From Centroberyx gerrardi (lineage: Eukaryota > Chordata > Actinopteri > Beryciformes > Berycidae), in assembly GCF_048128805.1 (NCBI RefSeq), contig NC_135997.1, positions 9,241,116 to 9,305,115 on the forward strand: 64,000 bases of DNA, in the 5' to 3' direction. Every line of letters starts with the position of its first letter. Position 1 is the first letter of the stretch. Below, one piece after another: positions 41,172 to 53,762 of this stretch. The notes under the pieces are model-generated. The model was not told the DNA's origin. It did not search any database and saw only the letters and a program-made list of their open reading frames with translations. The position numbers were made by a program, and so were the translations under genes.

Positions 41172-42689
41172 CTGAATGTGTTTTCTGTGCATGTGTGCCA
41201 TCAGACTGTAGCAATGGAACAACTAAAATGACATACAGCCACTGGCCTCCGCCCCTCCCTTCTCCTCTCTGGATCCAGCAGGAAATGCCTGCAGCAGAGA
41301 CAGTCTTATGACTCTTGGGCTGTTTGACTCTTCCAACAGATGGTTTCCAGTAGAACAAGTGTCTGTGCTGATTTCCCCCCTCCCCCACTTTTGACTAGGA
41401 AATGGTATATTCCCAAAGGGCATCTTGTTTAAAGGAATACCCCATTTGAAAACAGAACCAGAGCTGACAGCTTCATACTTTTTCACGTATTCATCCCCTG
41501 TTGGAAACTAGAAGCATTAGAGAATACTTTACCTCAGACTAATATATTATCACACAGAGTTTGTGCTACAAAAGCATTAATCATGAGCAGAATTACATTT
41601 TGTCAAAGCTCTCAATGAGAAAATCTCCATTTTTCCTAGCTGAATCTACATACTTACGTTTTAAACTAGTCATGGGATATTTATACTCTTATCTACTTGC
41701 CACTGTTCTTTCAGACTATATGTGCTATTTGTGTATGTCAGAATGTGTGGATTCAAACTGTAATTCACTTTGTACAAGGCTGTGGTCTAAATATGATAGA
41801 AACTAAGCTCCCTTTTATTGCAGGCTGCTGTGATGTCTCCCTCTGTGGATCCCTCCATGTCACTGCACCCCACAGCCATGATTACTCAGCAGATGGGCCA
41901 TCTGTCATTGGGAAACAGTGGAGCGGTGAGGAGGATTCTGGGATATATCCTAGATCACCATACACACATAGAGATTGCTCAAACACATAAGGACCGAATG
42001 CTATTTAATTAATATGATGCAAAATGTCACGATATTCACAGTGAATAAAATATTTTATTGTGTCAACCTATGTATGAAGTATGAATATAAGCTATAAGTT
42101 GATTATACCTAGTGCAAAATTAATGTATAACAAGGTAGTCTTTCAGTCCAGACTATATGAACATGCAATAGTTTTTGATTTGGAATTAAAAAAATATATT
42201 TTTTCCCAATTTGACAGTATATTGCTGCCAACCCTGCTGTGCAAGGAGCTTACATGCCCCAGTACCCGCCCATGCAGGCAGCCGCTGTAAGTATATTGAG
42301 CGCTCCTCTCATCTAATTCTCTAGAAGGTCCACCACATTCAACTTCTACCTCCCCATGCATAAATTATACATTTTGCATGTGTTATATACAGTATACACC
42401 ATATGATATGATACATCATATCTTTTTAAAAAAAGAATCTGAGTAATTTATTTTCATTGCTTTAGAAAATTACATGTCATGACAGTCCAACACTTCCATT
42501 AAAGAGGCTTTGAGTTTATTTGTGAACTGTTCATCCTGTAAAACTATCAATTACCGTAGTGCAAACAGTGAAGATAGTCATTATCAGCCTCTAAATGAGA
42601 GATGCTGTTTTGCTCTTCAGGAAAATGGCACACAGCAGCAAGTGGATTCATCCAACAACTCGTCTCCTTACAGTCAACACAGCAAGTAA
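31978..42689 (+). CDS. rbms1: RNA-binding motif, single-stranded-interacting protein 1 (MSSP family)
   Basis: Binds single-stranded DNA and A/U-rich RNA through two RRMs. Coding exons: 31978-32028, 34074-34216, 36020-36078, 36211-36302, 37951-38108, 39027-39106, 39217-39329, 39612-39661, 39755-39845, 40852-40902, 41824-41925, 42218-42286, 42621-42689. They sum to 1128 nt (375 residues plus stop), in phase throughout; human RBMS1 is about 406. Exon 1 encodes [17 protein letters not shown], like the MIF... isoform of human RBMS1. A Ser-rich linker precedes RRM1 (about 44-115; RNP2 NLYIRGL, RNP1 GYGFVDF) and RRM2 (about 123-200; RNP2 NLYISNL, RNP1 RGVGFAR). The C-terminal half is low-complexity and rich in Met, Gln, Pro and Tyr. 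rbms2 and rbms3 are close relatives; synteny with itgb6 and pla2r1 supports rbms1. An alternative upstream first exon may exist outside what I could recognise. Confidence 0.9.
34268..35067. mobile_element. degenerate MITE-like element in rbms1 intron 2
   Basis: The left end GGATTAGACTGATA and the right end, reverse-complemented GGTTCGACTGATA, form imperfect terminal inverted repeats. CCGATATATCAGGCCGATAC lies inside the left end. This resembles a common fish non-autonomous DNA element. No target duplication was found and there is no coding frame. Confidence 0.5.
36320..36340. repeat. short (GT)n after rbms1 exon 4 donor
   Basis: GT units begin about 18 nt after the donor at 36303. Confidence 0.85.
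37080..37125. repeat. (GT)n microsatellite in rbms1 intron 4
   Basis: Interrupted GT tract. Non-coding. Confidence 0.9.
37590..37905. mobile_element. GGCGATATGG-type MITE-like element in rbms1 intron 4
   Basis: Starts GGGCTTGGCGATATGG and repeats CACGATA/ATATCGT words through to 37895 (CACGATATCCC, CATATCGTCACGATATG). This is the pattern of a widespread fish non-autonomous element. The right end is not clearly defined. Confidence 0.5.
38430..38700. repeat. dispersed repeat with ATTCAAG triplication
   Basis: ATTCAAGATTCAAGATTCAA followed by ACTTTATTGCCATAC, a motif common at the ends of fish retroelements, then A-rich sequence. In rbms1 intron 5. The class is inferred. Confidence 0.45.
39999..40202. 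repeat. two long CT tracts and a (GT)n tract in rbms1 intron 9
   Basis: CT at 39999-40063 and 40085-40130, then GT at 40180-40202. The Ser-Leu and Arg-Glu frames here are artefacts. Confidence 0.95.
40262..40739. mobile_element. MITE-like element in rbms1 intron 9
   Basis: CACTAGGCAA at 40262-40271 and TTGCCTAGTG at 40730-40739 form exact 10-bp terminal inverted repeats, extending imperfectly outward. 478 bp, no coding frame. The target duplication is unclear, so the superfamily is not assigned. Confidence 0.65.
41134..41172. repeat. (TG)n-(GA)n microsatellite
   Basis: TG units pass into GA units in rbms1 intron 10. Non-coding. Confidence 0.9.
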
Positions 42690-42854
42690 TCCTAGGTATG
42701 CTCCAGTTTCTGAATGTAGGCCATCTTGACTTAAAGCAGGTTGTATATTTCAGCATCAACATTATTGCCACATAGTATAATTTATTATGCAATAAATGTT
42801 GAGGACATATCAACAACCATGGTTATTATCAATTATTTCATGATAGCACTAATA

Positions 42855-43300
42855 CATTTTATTTGTAATGGACTTTTCATTACAAGTAAATCTCAAAGTG
42901 CTAAAGAGTAAATACTGAGTGCATAAAAACTGGTCAAATAAACCAACAACAAAGACCCATTAAACACAAAGGAAAGGCCTTGTTAAAATGGAAAGTTTAT
43001 AGACAAACACATAAAAATAAAGAAATAAAATCAACACAAATTTAAGGAAAGGCTCTATTAAAAAGGAGGGTTTTTTACGAGGTTTATTAAGAACACATGG
43101 AACACATTTGTCATTGAATGTAGGGTTGCAATTTATGTGTTAGAGATATTAGGATTCGAATGTTGCTGGCTATAATAGTCTGTAGTCTTTGCTATAATAA
43201 TAATAATAATAATAATAAACTTTATTTGTTTAGCACCTTTCATACAAGAAATGCAGCTCAAAGTCCTTTACAACAGAGAAATTACATGTACCGAGTGCTT
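42855..43300. repeat. dispersed-repeat remnants downstream of the rbms1 stop
   Basis: Two pieces of the TTTATTTGT-type repeat: one at about 42855-42905 (CATTTTATTTGTAATGG, AATCTCAAAGTGCT) and one at 43219-43280 preceded by (AAT)n (TTTATTTGTTTAGCACCTTT, GCAGCTCAAAGTCCTTTACA). Both lie in the putative 3' UTR intron. Confidence 0.55.
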
Positions 43301-44081
43301 CACATAAAACTTGATAATGATAGTCAGAATAAGATAAAGAGGAGAATAGAATACATAAAATGCATGACACTATGCTATGCTATGACACTTATGTTTGCTG
43401 TGTTTTTATTTTCAGTCTAGATTACCCCTCTGTGAGCCAGAGGATGTGAGCAGTTTCCGATGACATCACAGTGATAACTAGTCATCGCCTTCTCTGATTG
43501 GACCAGACACATGAACTTTTTGCACAGCCCCAACTTTTGTGGTGGAAAATGAGGACAGTGTAAATGGACTCAAGCAGTTGGCTAATCACGGAAAAAACAA
43601 GATTTATTTTGATAAGAAACAAACATGTACTTCTTTTTCTCTTTTCCAAGGATTCTCAAACAAATGCCAGAGGAACCCCAAGTGTGATGTGATATTCAAA
43701 ATGCATGAGATTGAAATATTTTTCCCCAAGGTTTCTATGATTTTATAGTTAGTTTATTTGTGATATATGAAAAACCTTGCTTGCACTGAAGTTTCAAGTT
43801 TCAAAATTGCTTCATTTTGGTTTTGAAAGTTGTCATGAAGTAGCTTGCATAATCAATTAATTTTCAACTGCACTGACAACTGATACAGACAACCATTTCA
43901 TTAGAAAATTAATGAATTTATTATTGGAAAAGGTGCCTTCTTTATGTCACATCAAACATTCTCCTACCTTTTTCATTGAACGTTATCTTGACAAGGTATC
44001 ATATTTTCATTAATTGATCACAATGTGTGTGAAATCATGAAGATATCAATGGAGTGTTATGCTATCTAGTCTCCTGGTAGC

Positions 44082-44087
44082 AATAAA
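44082..44087 (+). terminator. candidate poly(A) signal of rbms1, proximal
   Basis: AATAAA in the putative 3' UTR. Confidence 0.35.
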
Positions 44088-44592
44088 GACAATGAGAGTC
44101 CAACTGCAATACAGAGAAAATGAGAACCGACAAGCTCAGAGCAAGGTAATTCCATATTTTTCTCTTTACTTTGTTTTTGTTTTTTACTTCAAGACATGGC
44201 AGTAAGCAAGAGCCGTAGTTTTATGAAATTACAAGTTTTACACAGAATGGGCATCTTTTAGGAGGTTTTTGCTCTAGAGGTCAGTTTGACCAGTGATCTA
44301 CCTCATGGTTCTGTGTCTGCTGGTGCTGCAGGGTTTGCAGGTACAGCCCTTTTCACCAGAGTGGACGAAGCAGAACAAAGCCATGCTCAGGAGCTGGCTA
44401 AATAGGACTTTTATGTCTCCCACATGCAATATTTCTCTTCTTGGTCCTCAAAGAAACATTTGCCTCATCTTTATTTGTCATTGCTCCTGTTCATAGTGTT
44501 TTTTTTCTTTTTTTAACATGTTGAGTGTTGTTCTGTTGTGATGCTCCATTTTAGCGATCCCAAAGTAAGAAAACTAACTAGCTTCTCCTTAA

Positions 44593-44598
44593 AATAAA
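44593..44598 (+). terminator. candidate poly(A) signal of rbms1, middle
   Basis: AATAAA followed by a GT-rich stretch, GTTTGTTTAC, as expected of a downstream element. Confidence 0.45.
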
Positions 44599-45505
44599 GT
44601 TTGTTTACAAGGTGCTTGGAAAAAATGAATGAAAAAATGAATGGATTTACTTGGTGCATTCTCCTGCCTATGGTATCCTAGGCAGATCTTAGGTGAGACA
44701 CCACAGTCCCTTACATCTTCTCTGTTTTCTTTAGAAAAATGACAAAAAGCCACCATCTTGGATTACACTGCTACAGTTACAAAATAAGGCTGGGATTTAA
44801 TCAAATCTGAATTTTTGGTTTCTTCAACAATACTGCAGCTTAAATAAATGCCAAACAACAATATTACTTTTTGATAAGTAGAAAATCTACTCTCACTCAA
44901 TTCTCACCACTTGTATAATAAATGTAGGATTTAAGGAAAGGAAGTTTATTTATGAAGTAGTTTGAGAACGGTGATATTTCATTAGTAACACAGGGAATGG
45001 GAATTTGATAGAAGTTCAATTACTTTGTGGATGTGTATTGATTGACTTTAACAGGGGCAGTTTCTGACAGCATGTCCTTCAAAGGTTGGATGACTGAAAA
45101 AAAAAAAAAAAAAAAAGAATTGTAAATTATATAAATTTATGGCCAAGAGAGAAAAAATGTGACTTTTTATGTTTGCTTTTTTTTGTTTTACATGTCTGGC
45201 TGATGTAAGAAATCTACACTATTATGAGACCTCACAGTCAAGAAAAAAGGGTGAAAGCTGTAAGGCCGCGGTGCATTCCCAAACCAATAATAGCAATAAA
45301 TGTTCACTTTGGAGAAGTACACACGATAGCCAGGCTTTTACTGCATGTGCTTCCCCATTGTGTACATTTATTGCTGATGAAAAACGTAAAAATGAAGAAA
45401 AAAAAAAAACATTTTTCTTGTACATGTTACCCTCATTGTTTTCCCTGTCACTTTCACCTAAATCTCTATCGATCTTTTCCTTGCTCTTTCCTTTGAAAAC
45501 ATTGG

Positions 45506-45511
45506 AATAAA
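45506..45511 (+). terminator. candidate poly(A) signal of rbms1, distal
   Basis: AATAAA followed by CTTGTTTATCTC within 30 nt. Which of the three signals is used cannot be told from sequence. Confidence 0.4.
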
Positions 45512-45774
45512 CAGTGCTGAGACAACACTCTTGTTTATCTCAGACATGGATCCTGTCAACTTTAACGAAGAAAGACTCATGCTAACAGAGAAGTAAATGA
45601 CTGGTCTCTTCATTTGTTCCCACTCTGTTGCTATGACTGTTGCATATTTTCACTGCTATCATTAACTGTGCTTTTAACAAGACTAGGTGTCACTATTATG
45701 GCTGGGACTTTCTGGCTGGCCACACCTCCAGGCATGCACACTGCAAAATGTTAAACTGGCAACATGTAAAACAT

Positions 45775-45843
45775 CTGCTGTCAACAGTAGACACATTTCA
45801 AGCCTGAAGTCTAGTCTCTAAATGTGTCTAGTGTTGACAGCAG
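45775..45843. repeat. 69-nt near-perfect hairpin
   Basis: Arms 45775-45798 and 45820-45843 pair at 23 of 24 positions around a 21-nt loop. The left arm begins CTGCTGTCAACA and the right arm ends TGTTGACAGCAG. It is the size of a microRNA precursor stem but could equally be a tiny foldback element. It lies about 260 bases past the distal rbms1 poly(A) signal. Confidence 0.85.
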
Positions 45844-47286
45844 AGGGTGCTGTGACTCAAAGTTGTCCAGCATACAGTATTTTCAATCAGAACATTTTTG
45901 CAAGTTTGAATATCCTTGTGTATGATTACCCTATATCTGATCGTATGCATGCAATGCATGACATAAGATCAGATGAGTGATTAAGACAAAAAGTGCAACA
46001 TGAGAGTTGTAACCTATAGCCCTCTCTGGCACTATTTCCAGCACACAGCCTTTGTAGTTTCAGTCTTATACCGGATCTTCCTTCTTAAGCTCAGAGACTT
46101 AGCGCAGCTGATCCCGGAGACATAAAGGCACCATGCCCCTATTTCTTACCAGTCAAAGGGATCAAAACGGCCGGGGTGCAAGATTATCCATCACACCCAC
46201 TGTTACTCACCCCATCCCCACCTCCAGGAATATACTACATATATGTTCTGTGCACACAGAGATGTCAATCAAATGCCTGTTGTGAGGGCATCAACCCTAT
46301 GAACATAAGGTCTCTCTCTCTCTCCTCTGTCTCTCTCTCTCTCTCTCTCTGCCCCCCCTCCTCCTCTCCTTCTTCCTCTGTCTCAGTCCCTTTTAATTCT
46401 CCACAGCTGAGGGGACACATGGCACAATCCCTGGAGAGAGTCCAAGGTCATATTAGGGCCACAGACTTGAGGAGGGGCGGCCTGCTCTAATATCCAATGT
46501 CATTCATTTATTACGGTACAGCAAATGCCGGTTCATGCTCAATGTGTTTCTGTATCCACAACTAATAAGAAGATAAAAAAAACACTAATACTTTGAACAC
46601 ACGTTACGATGCCCGCTAGTAATGAATTCAGCATATGGGATGCAATTGGTTACTCCATGAAGATGCAGGTATATTGACTGCTACTACTGGTAACGCTCAA
46701 TATTAAATAACCACTCTGCCACTCTTTGATAAGAGGAAAAAGGCAGATAGGTGGACAGGCTAACAGACAGATTTAAACTGTACTGCACTAAATAGCATGC
46801 TACATGTTGTTAAGCCAGGGCCAATAAATCTTGTAGCCAAGGTGCATCTGAACATTTAAGGGCATCATTACAAAGAGAACAGCCTGGTTTGACCAGGACT
46901 GTAAATTTGTAGTACTGCTGCATTGCTGTAATCTTTCATTGAGTTTCCTAGTGTCTCACATTATACAGCGCTCACTGATCAATCCATTTAACCTTCTTTA
47001 TGTATGTATGCCAGTCGATGGAGGCTAAGTGCATGTGTACAACCGATGAAGCTGCTTATGACATGTTTATCCTTTTATTCTGTGTATCCCTCTCGTTCTA
47101 TTTGTCTACCTTTAATCTTCAATTATTCAATTATGTATCCTCTGTTACCTACACTCACACATGCATGTGTACACACACATTCCAGCCATACCACTGGAGA
47201 AAGGAAATTGCATTAGCCTACTGTGTTGACACTCCTTTTCTTGCCAGCCTCCTCCTCACTGGAGAAATTAATTGAACTTGAGTAAA

Positions 47287-47554
47287 CACACACACACGTA
47301 CACACACGTACACACACACACACGCACACACGCACACACACACACACACACACTCAGAACTAATCACAAAGACTAGCATTTGCAGGCAGGAGAGTTGTAT
47401 TGCTGTTTACACCGGCTTTAGCCTCTAGAGCGCAACACTAGCACATCAGTCCGGTCTCTCGCCTGTTCCTTTATAAAGGAGCTGGCTGCTGTAGAGGTCT
47501 TGCAACTAGCAGTTGTTACTGTCACTCATTATCATCACAGCCTCCCCCTACCCC

Positions 47555-47593
<39 letters not shown>

Positions 47594-47776
47594 CAGACAC
47601 ACGCACACAAACATGCACATCCACACAGGGACAGACAAGCCGGAGCTTGTACAAACACCCACACATGACCCCAATATGCACGTACAAATGGGTCCACATA
47701 CACTCACCCACTCTCACACCCACACACTTGAATGCACACGCGCATACACACACACATACATACACACACACACACA
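47287..47776. repeat. cluster of CA microsatellites
   Basis: CA tracts at 47287-47353 (with GTA and CGC interruptions), 47557-47591 and 47740-47776. Frames across them are artefacts. Confidence 0.9.
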
Positions 47777-48524
47777 AGCCGGGGAGCATGGGCAGTAGGG
47801 TCACCCTAGCGCCATGCTTCATAAAGGGCTGTGTAACAGTAGGTTTACTGTTACTCTGGCCGCGGGGATACAATATAACTGAAGGTACTGGACTGATGCG
47901 TCTCCATTTCTCTCCATTTTTCACTTGATGACAAGGAAGAGAGACTCAGAAGGGACAGCATGGTATCAGAGGACGGCCCTGAAGGTGAGCTGGGGTTAAT
48001 GGAACACCTCCATTTCCATGGATAGTAAATGTGAATGTCTTGAGGAGTACTGGGGAAGATATTTGACCACAAAGAATAGTTTATGAGTTGCTGGTTATTG
48101 ATGGGATTCACTCCCTTTAGAAATCCCATTCAAATGAGCATACAAGAATGGAGTGGGGAATATATCATAACATGGTTGACAGATTTTTTTTAATGGAAAA
48201 TCTTGATTTAATTTTAATATAAGTTTAAAATTCTGAATAGTAGTTAGTCAAATGAGATCTTTTAGCTTTGGGGTGTAACTATGGCATCTTATTAGACTTT
48301 CAGTATCTAACCCACAGACTCAAACTGGAAATAACACAACCTGACATCGCCTAAATAATGAGACATGCAAAAACAAAAAAAAAAGATGGGCTCATTGTGT
48401 TTGATTGTCTCAGATGTATTGATATATTGCTGTTGTTCATTCAGAAAATATGATGGAGAAGGGAAGGGAACAGAGTAGAGAAGAGGAGATGTCAAGAGAA
48501 GAGAGGTGAAGGTTTGTGAAAGAT

Positions 48525-48590
48525 GACAGGAGAGGAGAGGGGAGGAGAGGAGAGGGGAGGGGAGGGGAGGGGAGAAGAGGAGGAAAAGAG
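48525..48590 (+). repeat. GGAGA/GGGGA purine tract
   Basis: About 65 bases made only of G and A apart from the edges, in 5-bp-like units (GAGGG, GAGAG). Confidence 0.9.
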
Positions 48591-48966
48591 GACAGGTAGA
48601 CTGAGGACAGAAGATGAGAGGAATTAAACTGAGATTATATGAATGAAAGTAGAAGAGTCAGAGGCAATTTCACAAAGACTGACACTGCAAGTACTAAGTA
48701 CAAAGAATTAGCATATACAGAGAATTGAGGAGAGGGGTGTCAATAAAAAAAAAAAAGAGACAGGCAATGAAATGGGAGGGGGGTGTGAGAGATGAGAAGA
48801 GCAGTGGAGGGGGGTTTTGGGGTAACAGATGGGGCTTACTGAGATTCAGAGGGGTGTGGTGCTGAATTAGGAGATTCCATTGAGTTGGGACAAGCGGGGA
48901 AATTTGTACCGCAGCTGTCAGTGGTTCAACACCTACGCATGCAGCTCCACACCCGCTGCCCGTGCT

Positions 48967-49004
<38 letters not shown>

Positions 49005-49399
49005 ATCCATAATCCTCATAACATTTACGTTTTTATACCTACTACACAGTTAAGTGCAGAAAGTTTTCTGAGAGAGTATATCATGAAATGTTCACTTGCA
49101 GATTTCCTTTTTTCAGGCCATGTTTGTTTCGCCTCGTGTTAATCGTCAAGCTGAAAAACTGTCTTGTGACATGACACACAACAATGATCCATGCTGGTTA
49201 TGTTAAATATTAACATTTCTGTTGTGCTGTCTGAGTAATGCGGGTATATTTGCTTATGGCGTGGTCTGTCTGTATTTTATCTTTCACATTTTCTCACAGT
49301 CCAGGAATTCATTTTATTAGACTGAAACCTACATTCAACATTGATCTAAGCACAGAATAAAACAGTTGTAGGTTTTTGTGATATTCCCTTCCGTTTACC

Positions 49400-49625
49400 A
49401 AAACGAACCTATAGTAATCCTATAATAGCCTACATTTTAGAATGACACTAATCATCACAAACTATAGGCCTATATTATATCCCATAGGATTATTATAGAA
49501 AAAGTGTGGTGATATTGGAGATAAAATATAATGTAGCCTACCATAGTACGATAAGGTCACTGTAAACTCACGACCTGAGTACAGACACACTATAAATCCC
49601 TGAAGGAATGTCATAGGAAAAGGTG
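49400..49625. repeat. dispersed TATAGG-rich repeat, copy C (upstream of itgb6)
   Basis: Shares GGAGATAAAATA, ACGATAAGGTCACT, TAAACTCA, CAGACACACTATAAATCCCT and GTCATAGG with the copies at 2640-2850 and 3660-3845. Confidence 0.6.
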
Positions 49626-50003
49626 ATTTTTCGACCCGTGGCCTTCAACATTAATACATTGTTTTGTTTTTCACTGAGTTTTTCCAGCTCAAGGTTGCTG
49701 TCCCGTTTTTTTTTACGATTTGGATTCATTTAATTACGGAAAAATATTTTTCTCTCTAGCTTATCTATTCCCTTTTTAAATCCTTAAAAAAAATTGAATC
49801 ATTGTCGGTTTTTTTAAAAAAAAAAATCGAGGCAGCCAAATTTATTTTCCCATACAGTTATATCGATTTCAAATGACACCCCTCGCGCCCGCCTCGTTTG
49901 CACCTCCAGTGCTCTCACCTGTACGGAAGTGAACACAACTTAAGAGGCAGGACAGGTAAAGCAGCACTCACCTCCTCCTGTCCAGGTAGGGCTGGAGCGC
50001 GCG

Positions 50004-50006
<3 letters not shown>

Positions 50007-50046
<40 letters not shown>
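50007..50046. repeat. (CT)n tract about 110 bp upstream of the itgb6 start
   Basis: CT tract in the likely promoter or 5' UTR of itgb6, after a GAGCGCGCGC word. Confidence 0.9.
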
Positions 50047-50049
<3 letters not shown>

Positions 50050-50158
50050 GCCTGCTTTTGGTCTAACACTGTCTATATTTCACTTAGACTCCTGTAAATA
50101 TGAGACAACTTGAACTGTTTACATTATCTTTCCTCATAATCAGTAACCGCGCGGACTA

Positions 50159-53100
50159 ATGGGGCTTGTACTACTGAGCCTAATTCTCCGGTATTGGATC
50201 AACAACGTGGAGGGTAAGGAGAGTTTTGTTTGGCTTTGCTTTATTTAAAACTCAAGGGCAACAGATTTACAATGTCTGAAAAAAACAAATGAATGACAGT
50301 TTCTCGTTTACAGTGCGGCCCATAAATATTTCCTCTTGGAAGCTGTGATTGGTTAATGTGTTCCTATTGCTCACAACACTGTTTATCAAACAATGTTATC
50401 TTCCTTTATTAGATTATGAACCAAAGGACGCCTAAAAGTTTTTTACTGCACTTCATCATGAGAGTTAAATGGGTCATAGGTGTTAATCAGTGCATCACAT
50501 TATAAACAAACCACAAGACATAATGTTTTAATTAAGTATAAGAACTTAAGACATTTTTATTGAGTTATTTTCCACTGAGAGCCTTTAAGATGAGACTTCC
50601 CTATAGATGGCCGCATCTCAGTGTTCTGCTTTTTAGTCACCTCTGTTTTTCCCTGTTCCTATGCAGGGTCATGCTTAGTTGGAAGCGCTGTGAGTTGTGA
50701 TGACTGTCTCCAGCTCAGTCCTCACTGTGCCTGGTGCTCGCAGGAGGTAGGCAGCTACGCTTGGCTTTATGAAACCACATGTGTAAGATGACCATGATCA
50801 TAAATTCAGAAAAAATTGACTTTGATTTTGAGCTGCTGGTATGCAATAAATTACAGAGAAAACAACTTTTACTGACAATGGTTGGAAAGTTGCACATTCG
50901 GACGATAATACAGTTGCATATTATAATGTAACTAAATATTCATAGCATTGCACAGTAAAAGTGAACTCAGTCTTCAATCTGTGGACAGCTAAACCTTTGA
51001 CTTTTTCTTCCATCTCTCAGAATTTCACCGACTGGTTCTCTGTCAGTGAGAGATGTGACACACCGGACAGCCTGCGGGAGAAGGGATGTATCAGCGACCG
51101 GCTGGAATTCCCTGATTCCCACGGCCAGATCCTCCAGGATCGCCCGATCGGGAAGAAGTCAGACAATAATACTAACAGCACCCAGATCTCCCCGCAGAAA
51201 ATGACTCTCAAGCTACGGCCTGGTACGCAATCTGAAGCATTTTGATGATTTGTCTCCAGAAACCGTTCTTCATTTTCAGACAGCAATAAGCTGTTTATTT
51301 TGTTTTTGCGCAGGCAGTCAGATGACCTTCCAGGTCAGAGTTCAACAGACAGAGGACTATCCTGTGGATATCTACTACCTGATGGACCTTTCAGCATCCA
51401 TGATCGATGATCTGGAGATGATCAAGGACTTGGGCTCCACTCTGTCTAAAGAGATGGCCAAACTCACCAGTAAGTTCCGCCTGGGCTTTGGATCTTTTGT
51501 GGAGAAACCCATGCTGCCCTTCATCAAGATCACAGAGGAAGACCTGGCCAACCCCTGCAGGTAGGCTGTAATTCAGCTGTGAAAATTAAAACAGAACCAG
51601 TGACTCATCTTCCACCACATTCTCTGTAGACTTATGGTTGAGGTTGCAAATGTTATATGGAACTATTTCTGAATCTCAATCTGAAAGGTCAGGTTGTATC
51701 AATAGTTGTTGCAATTGCAGAATGTTATTTTCTGAATGCTCATGCCTGACCTCTGGTGTGTCACAGGGGTGTAGACTCTGACTGTCCGCCAACATTTGGC
51801 TACAGACATGGATTGTCGCTGACGAGCAGCACCGACAAGTTCAACCAGATAATTTCCAAGCAGCGGGTGTCTGCTAATATTGATTTGCTGGAGTGTGGCT
51901 TTGATGCAATCATGCAGGCAGTGGTTTGTGGGGTAAGACATGCAATGCATCAGAAAGATTTATAATTTTGCTTACAGTCTGTACAAACAACAGGAATTTG
52001 TCAACTAAGGATGCAAATTTGTGATTTTGTCTTGTGTTGGGACATGGAGTAACACCCTGCTCTTGTCATTTAACCTCTTGTGAGTTGTCAGAAATCCCTC
52101 CTGGGTTTGCTCTGCTTTTAAAAGATATCTAATGTCTCTTGATAGGACAAGATAGGCTGGAGGAATGATTCGATGCGTTTGCTGGTGTTCGTCAGTGATG
52201 CTGACTCACACTTTGGGATGGACAGTAAGATGGCTGGCATTGTGATTCCCAATGACGGGCAGTGTCATCTGGACTTAAACAACGAATACTCCATGTCCAC
52301 CATGTTGGTAAGCTCACAGAGGCTCATGTCCCTCAACTGAGTAATAGTTCATTTGATGTTTTTTTTTTTTCTTTTGTATTATTTATTGTTTATTGATAAG
52401 GATCCCCATTAGCTGTACACAACGGTGTTAGCTATTCTTCCTGGGGTCCCACTAAAACACAATATAAATCCAAAACAAATGCACAAAGTTTAAAAACAGG
52501 ATACAATAAAATTACAAAAATTAGGACCACTTTGTCATGGCCCACAGCATGAAAGACAAATAGAAATATTAATAAGATAAGTCACATTTGTACAGTAAAC
52601 AATGATTCTTACATATCAAAAGGCTAAGGAAAAGCTCAAATAAACAAAAGTGTGAATACAATACATATGCATGGATACAACAGTATAAAACAAGTGGAAT
52701 TAAAATGAAGCATTTGACCTTAACTCATAATCAAATGTCTCTTTCATTATTCAGCATGAAAAATCACTGCCTTCCATTTTTAATTGTTGAAATTTTACCT
52801 AATTTTCCAGGAGTACCCAACTCTTGGACAGCTGATTGATAAATTGGTGGAGAACAACATCTTGCTAATATTTGCTGTGACAGAAAACCAGAAACACAAC
52901 TATGAGGTGAGCCTTCTTTCCCATAGTGGTATTCATTTGACATTTGATTGGGGAAACCCAGCAGCAATTACTATAGGTTCAAACTACAGAACTGTAAAAA
53001 AGGAAATGTTTCTCTCTGAGTGCAACGTCACTGAGGTTAGCATATTTGATTCATTGAGCAGCATTCTCATTGGACCTGTTTGAACAAGCCCTCTTTTCTT

Positions 53101-53724
53101 CCCCTTTCCTTGCCATGGTATTCTTTCCTCTACGGGACTGAGCCAAGTCCGCCCGCATTTCTAACTGTGCTTTTGCTGTTATGTGTTTTTCTCATAGAAC
53201 TATGCAAATCTCATACCTGGCGCCACAGTTGGAGTCCTGGCGACAGATTCGCGGAACATCCTGGAGCTGATTGTAACAGCGTACAAAGTAAATAAACAAA
53301 GTAAATCTGAATGTGTGGGCAGGCTGTATGTGCAGGTTGTACAAAAAAATGCTGCCATTATGATTCAGTATTACCTTCTTATTTTGTTTTTTATTTAACT
53401 AGGCTAATCTAATTGAAATTGACGTCTTTTCTTTTTAGGCGAGCCCCAACAAAGAGTTTCAGACAAAAACGTGACACATTAACATCAAGCGTACATGAAT
53501 CAATCCTCTGTACATCATTTCTTTCTCTCTCATTAGAGCCAATATGACTCAGCCTTGCCTTCTCCATTCTTTCTTATTCTCTCGCTTTTCCTGTTTCACA
53601 CTTTCTTCCTATCTCTCTCTTTTTCTTCCCGGCTCTGGGCCTGTCCTTTGCATCAGTATGTTTAACAGCAAGTCTATGCCTGTCCCAGTTGTTTGATCTC
53701 CTCGCCCCCTTCTATCTGTGGCTT

Positions 53725-53762
<38 letters not shown>

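Larger units (their letters stand above)
43416..45530 (+). other. rbms1 3' UTR exon (inferred)
   Basis: A donor CCTAG|GTATGC at 42695, five nt after the stop, pairs with an acceptor TTTTATTTTCAG ending at 43415. The exon that follows is non-coding. Candidate poly(A) signals are given separately. Confidence 0.45.
45844..49399. other. intergenic between rbms1 and itgb6, no gene seen
   Basis: Contents: CT tract (46313-46350), CA tracts (47287-47353, 47557-47591, 47740-47776), a GGAGG-rich purine tract (48525-48590) and (CA)n (48968-49000). No recognised exon. Confidence 0.65.

Noticed and set aside
45546-45596. Short frame beginning MDPVNFNEERLMLTEK
   Set aside because: Sixteen codons only, no family, no splice context; chance in 3' flank.
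51017-51286. Minus-strand frame opposite itgb6 exon 3
   Set aside because: Shadow of the real exon.
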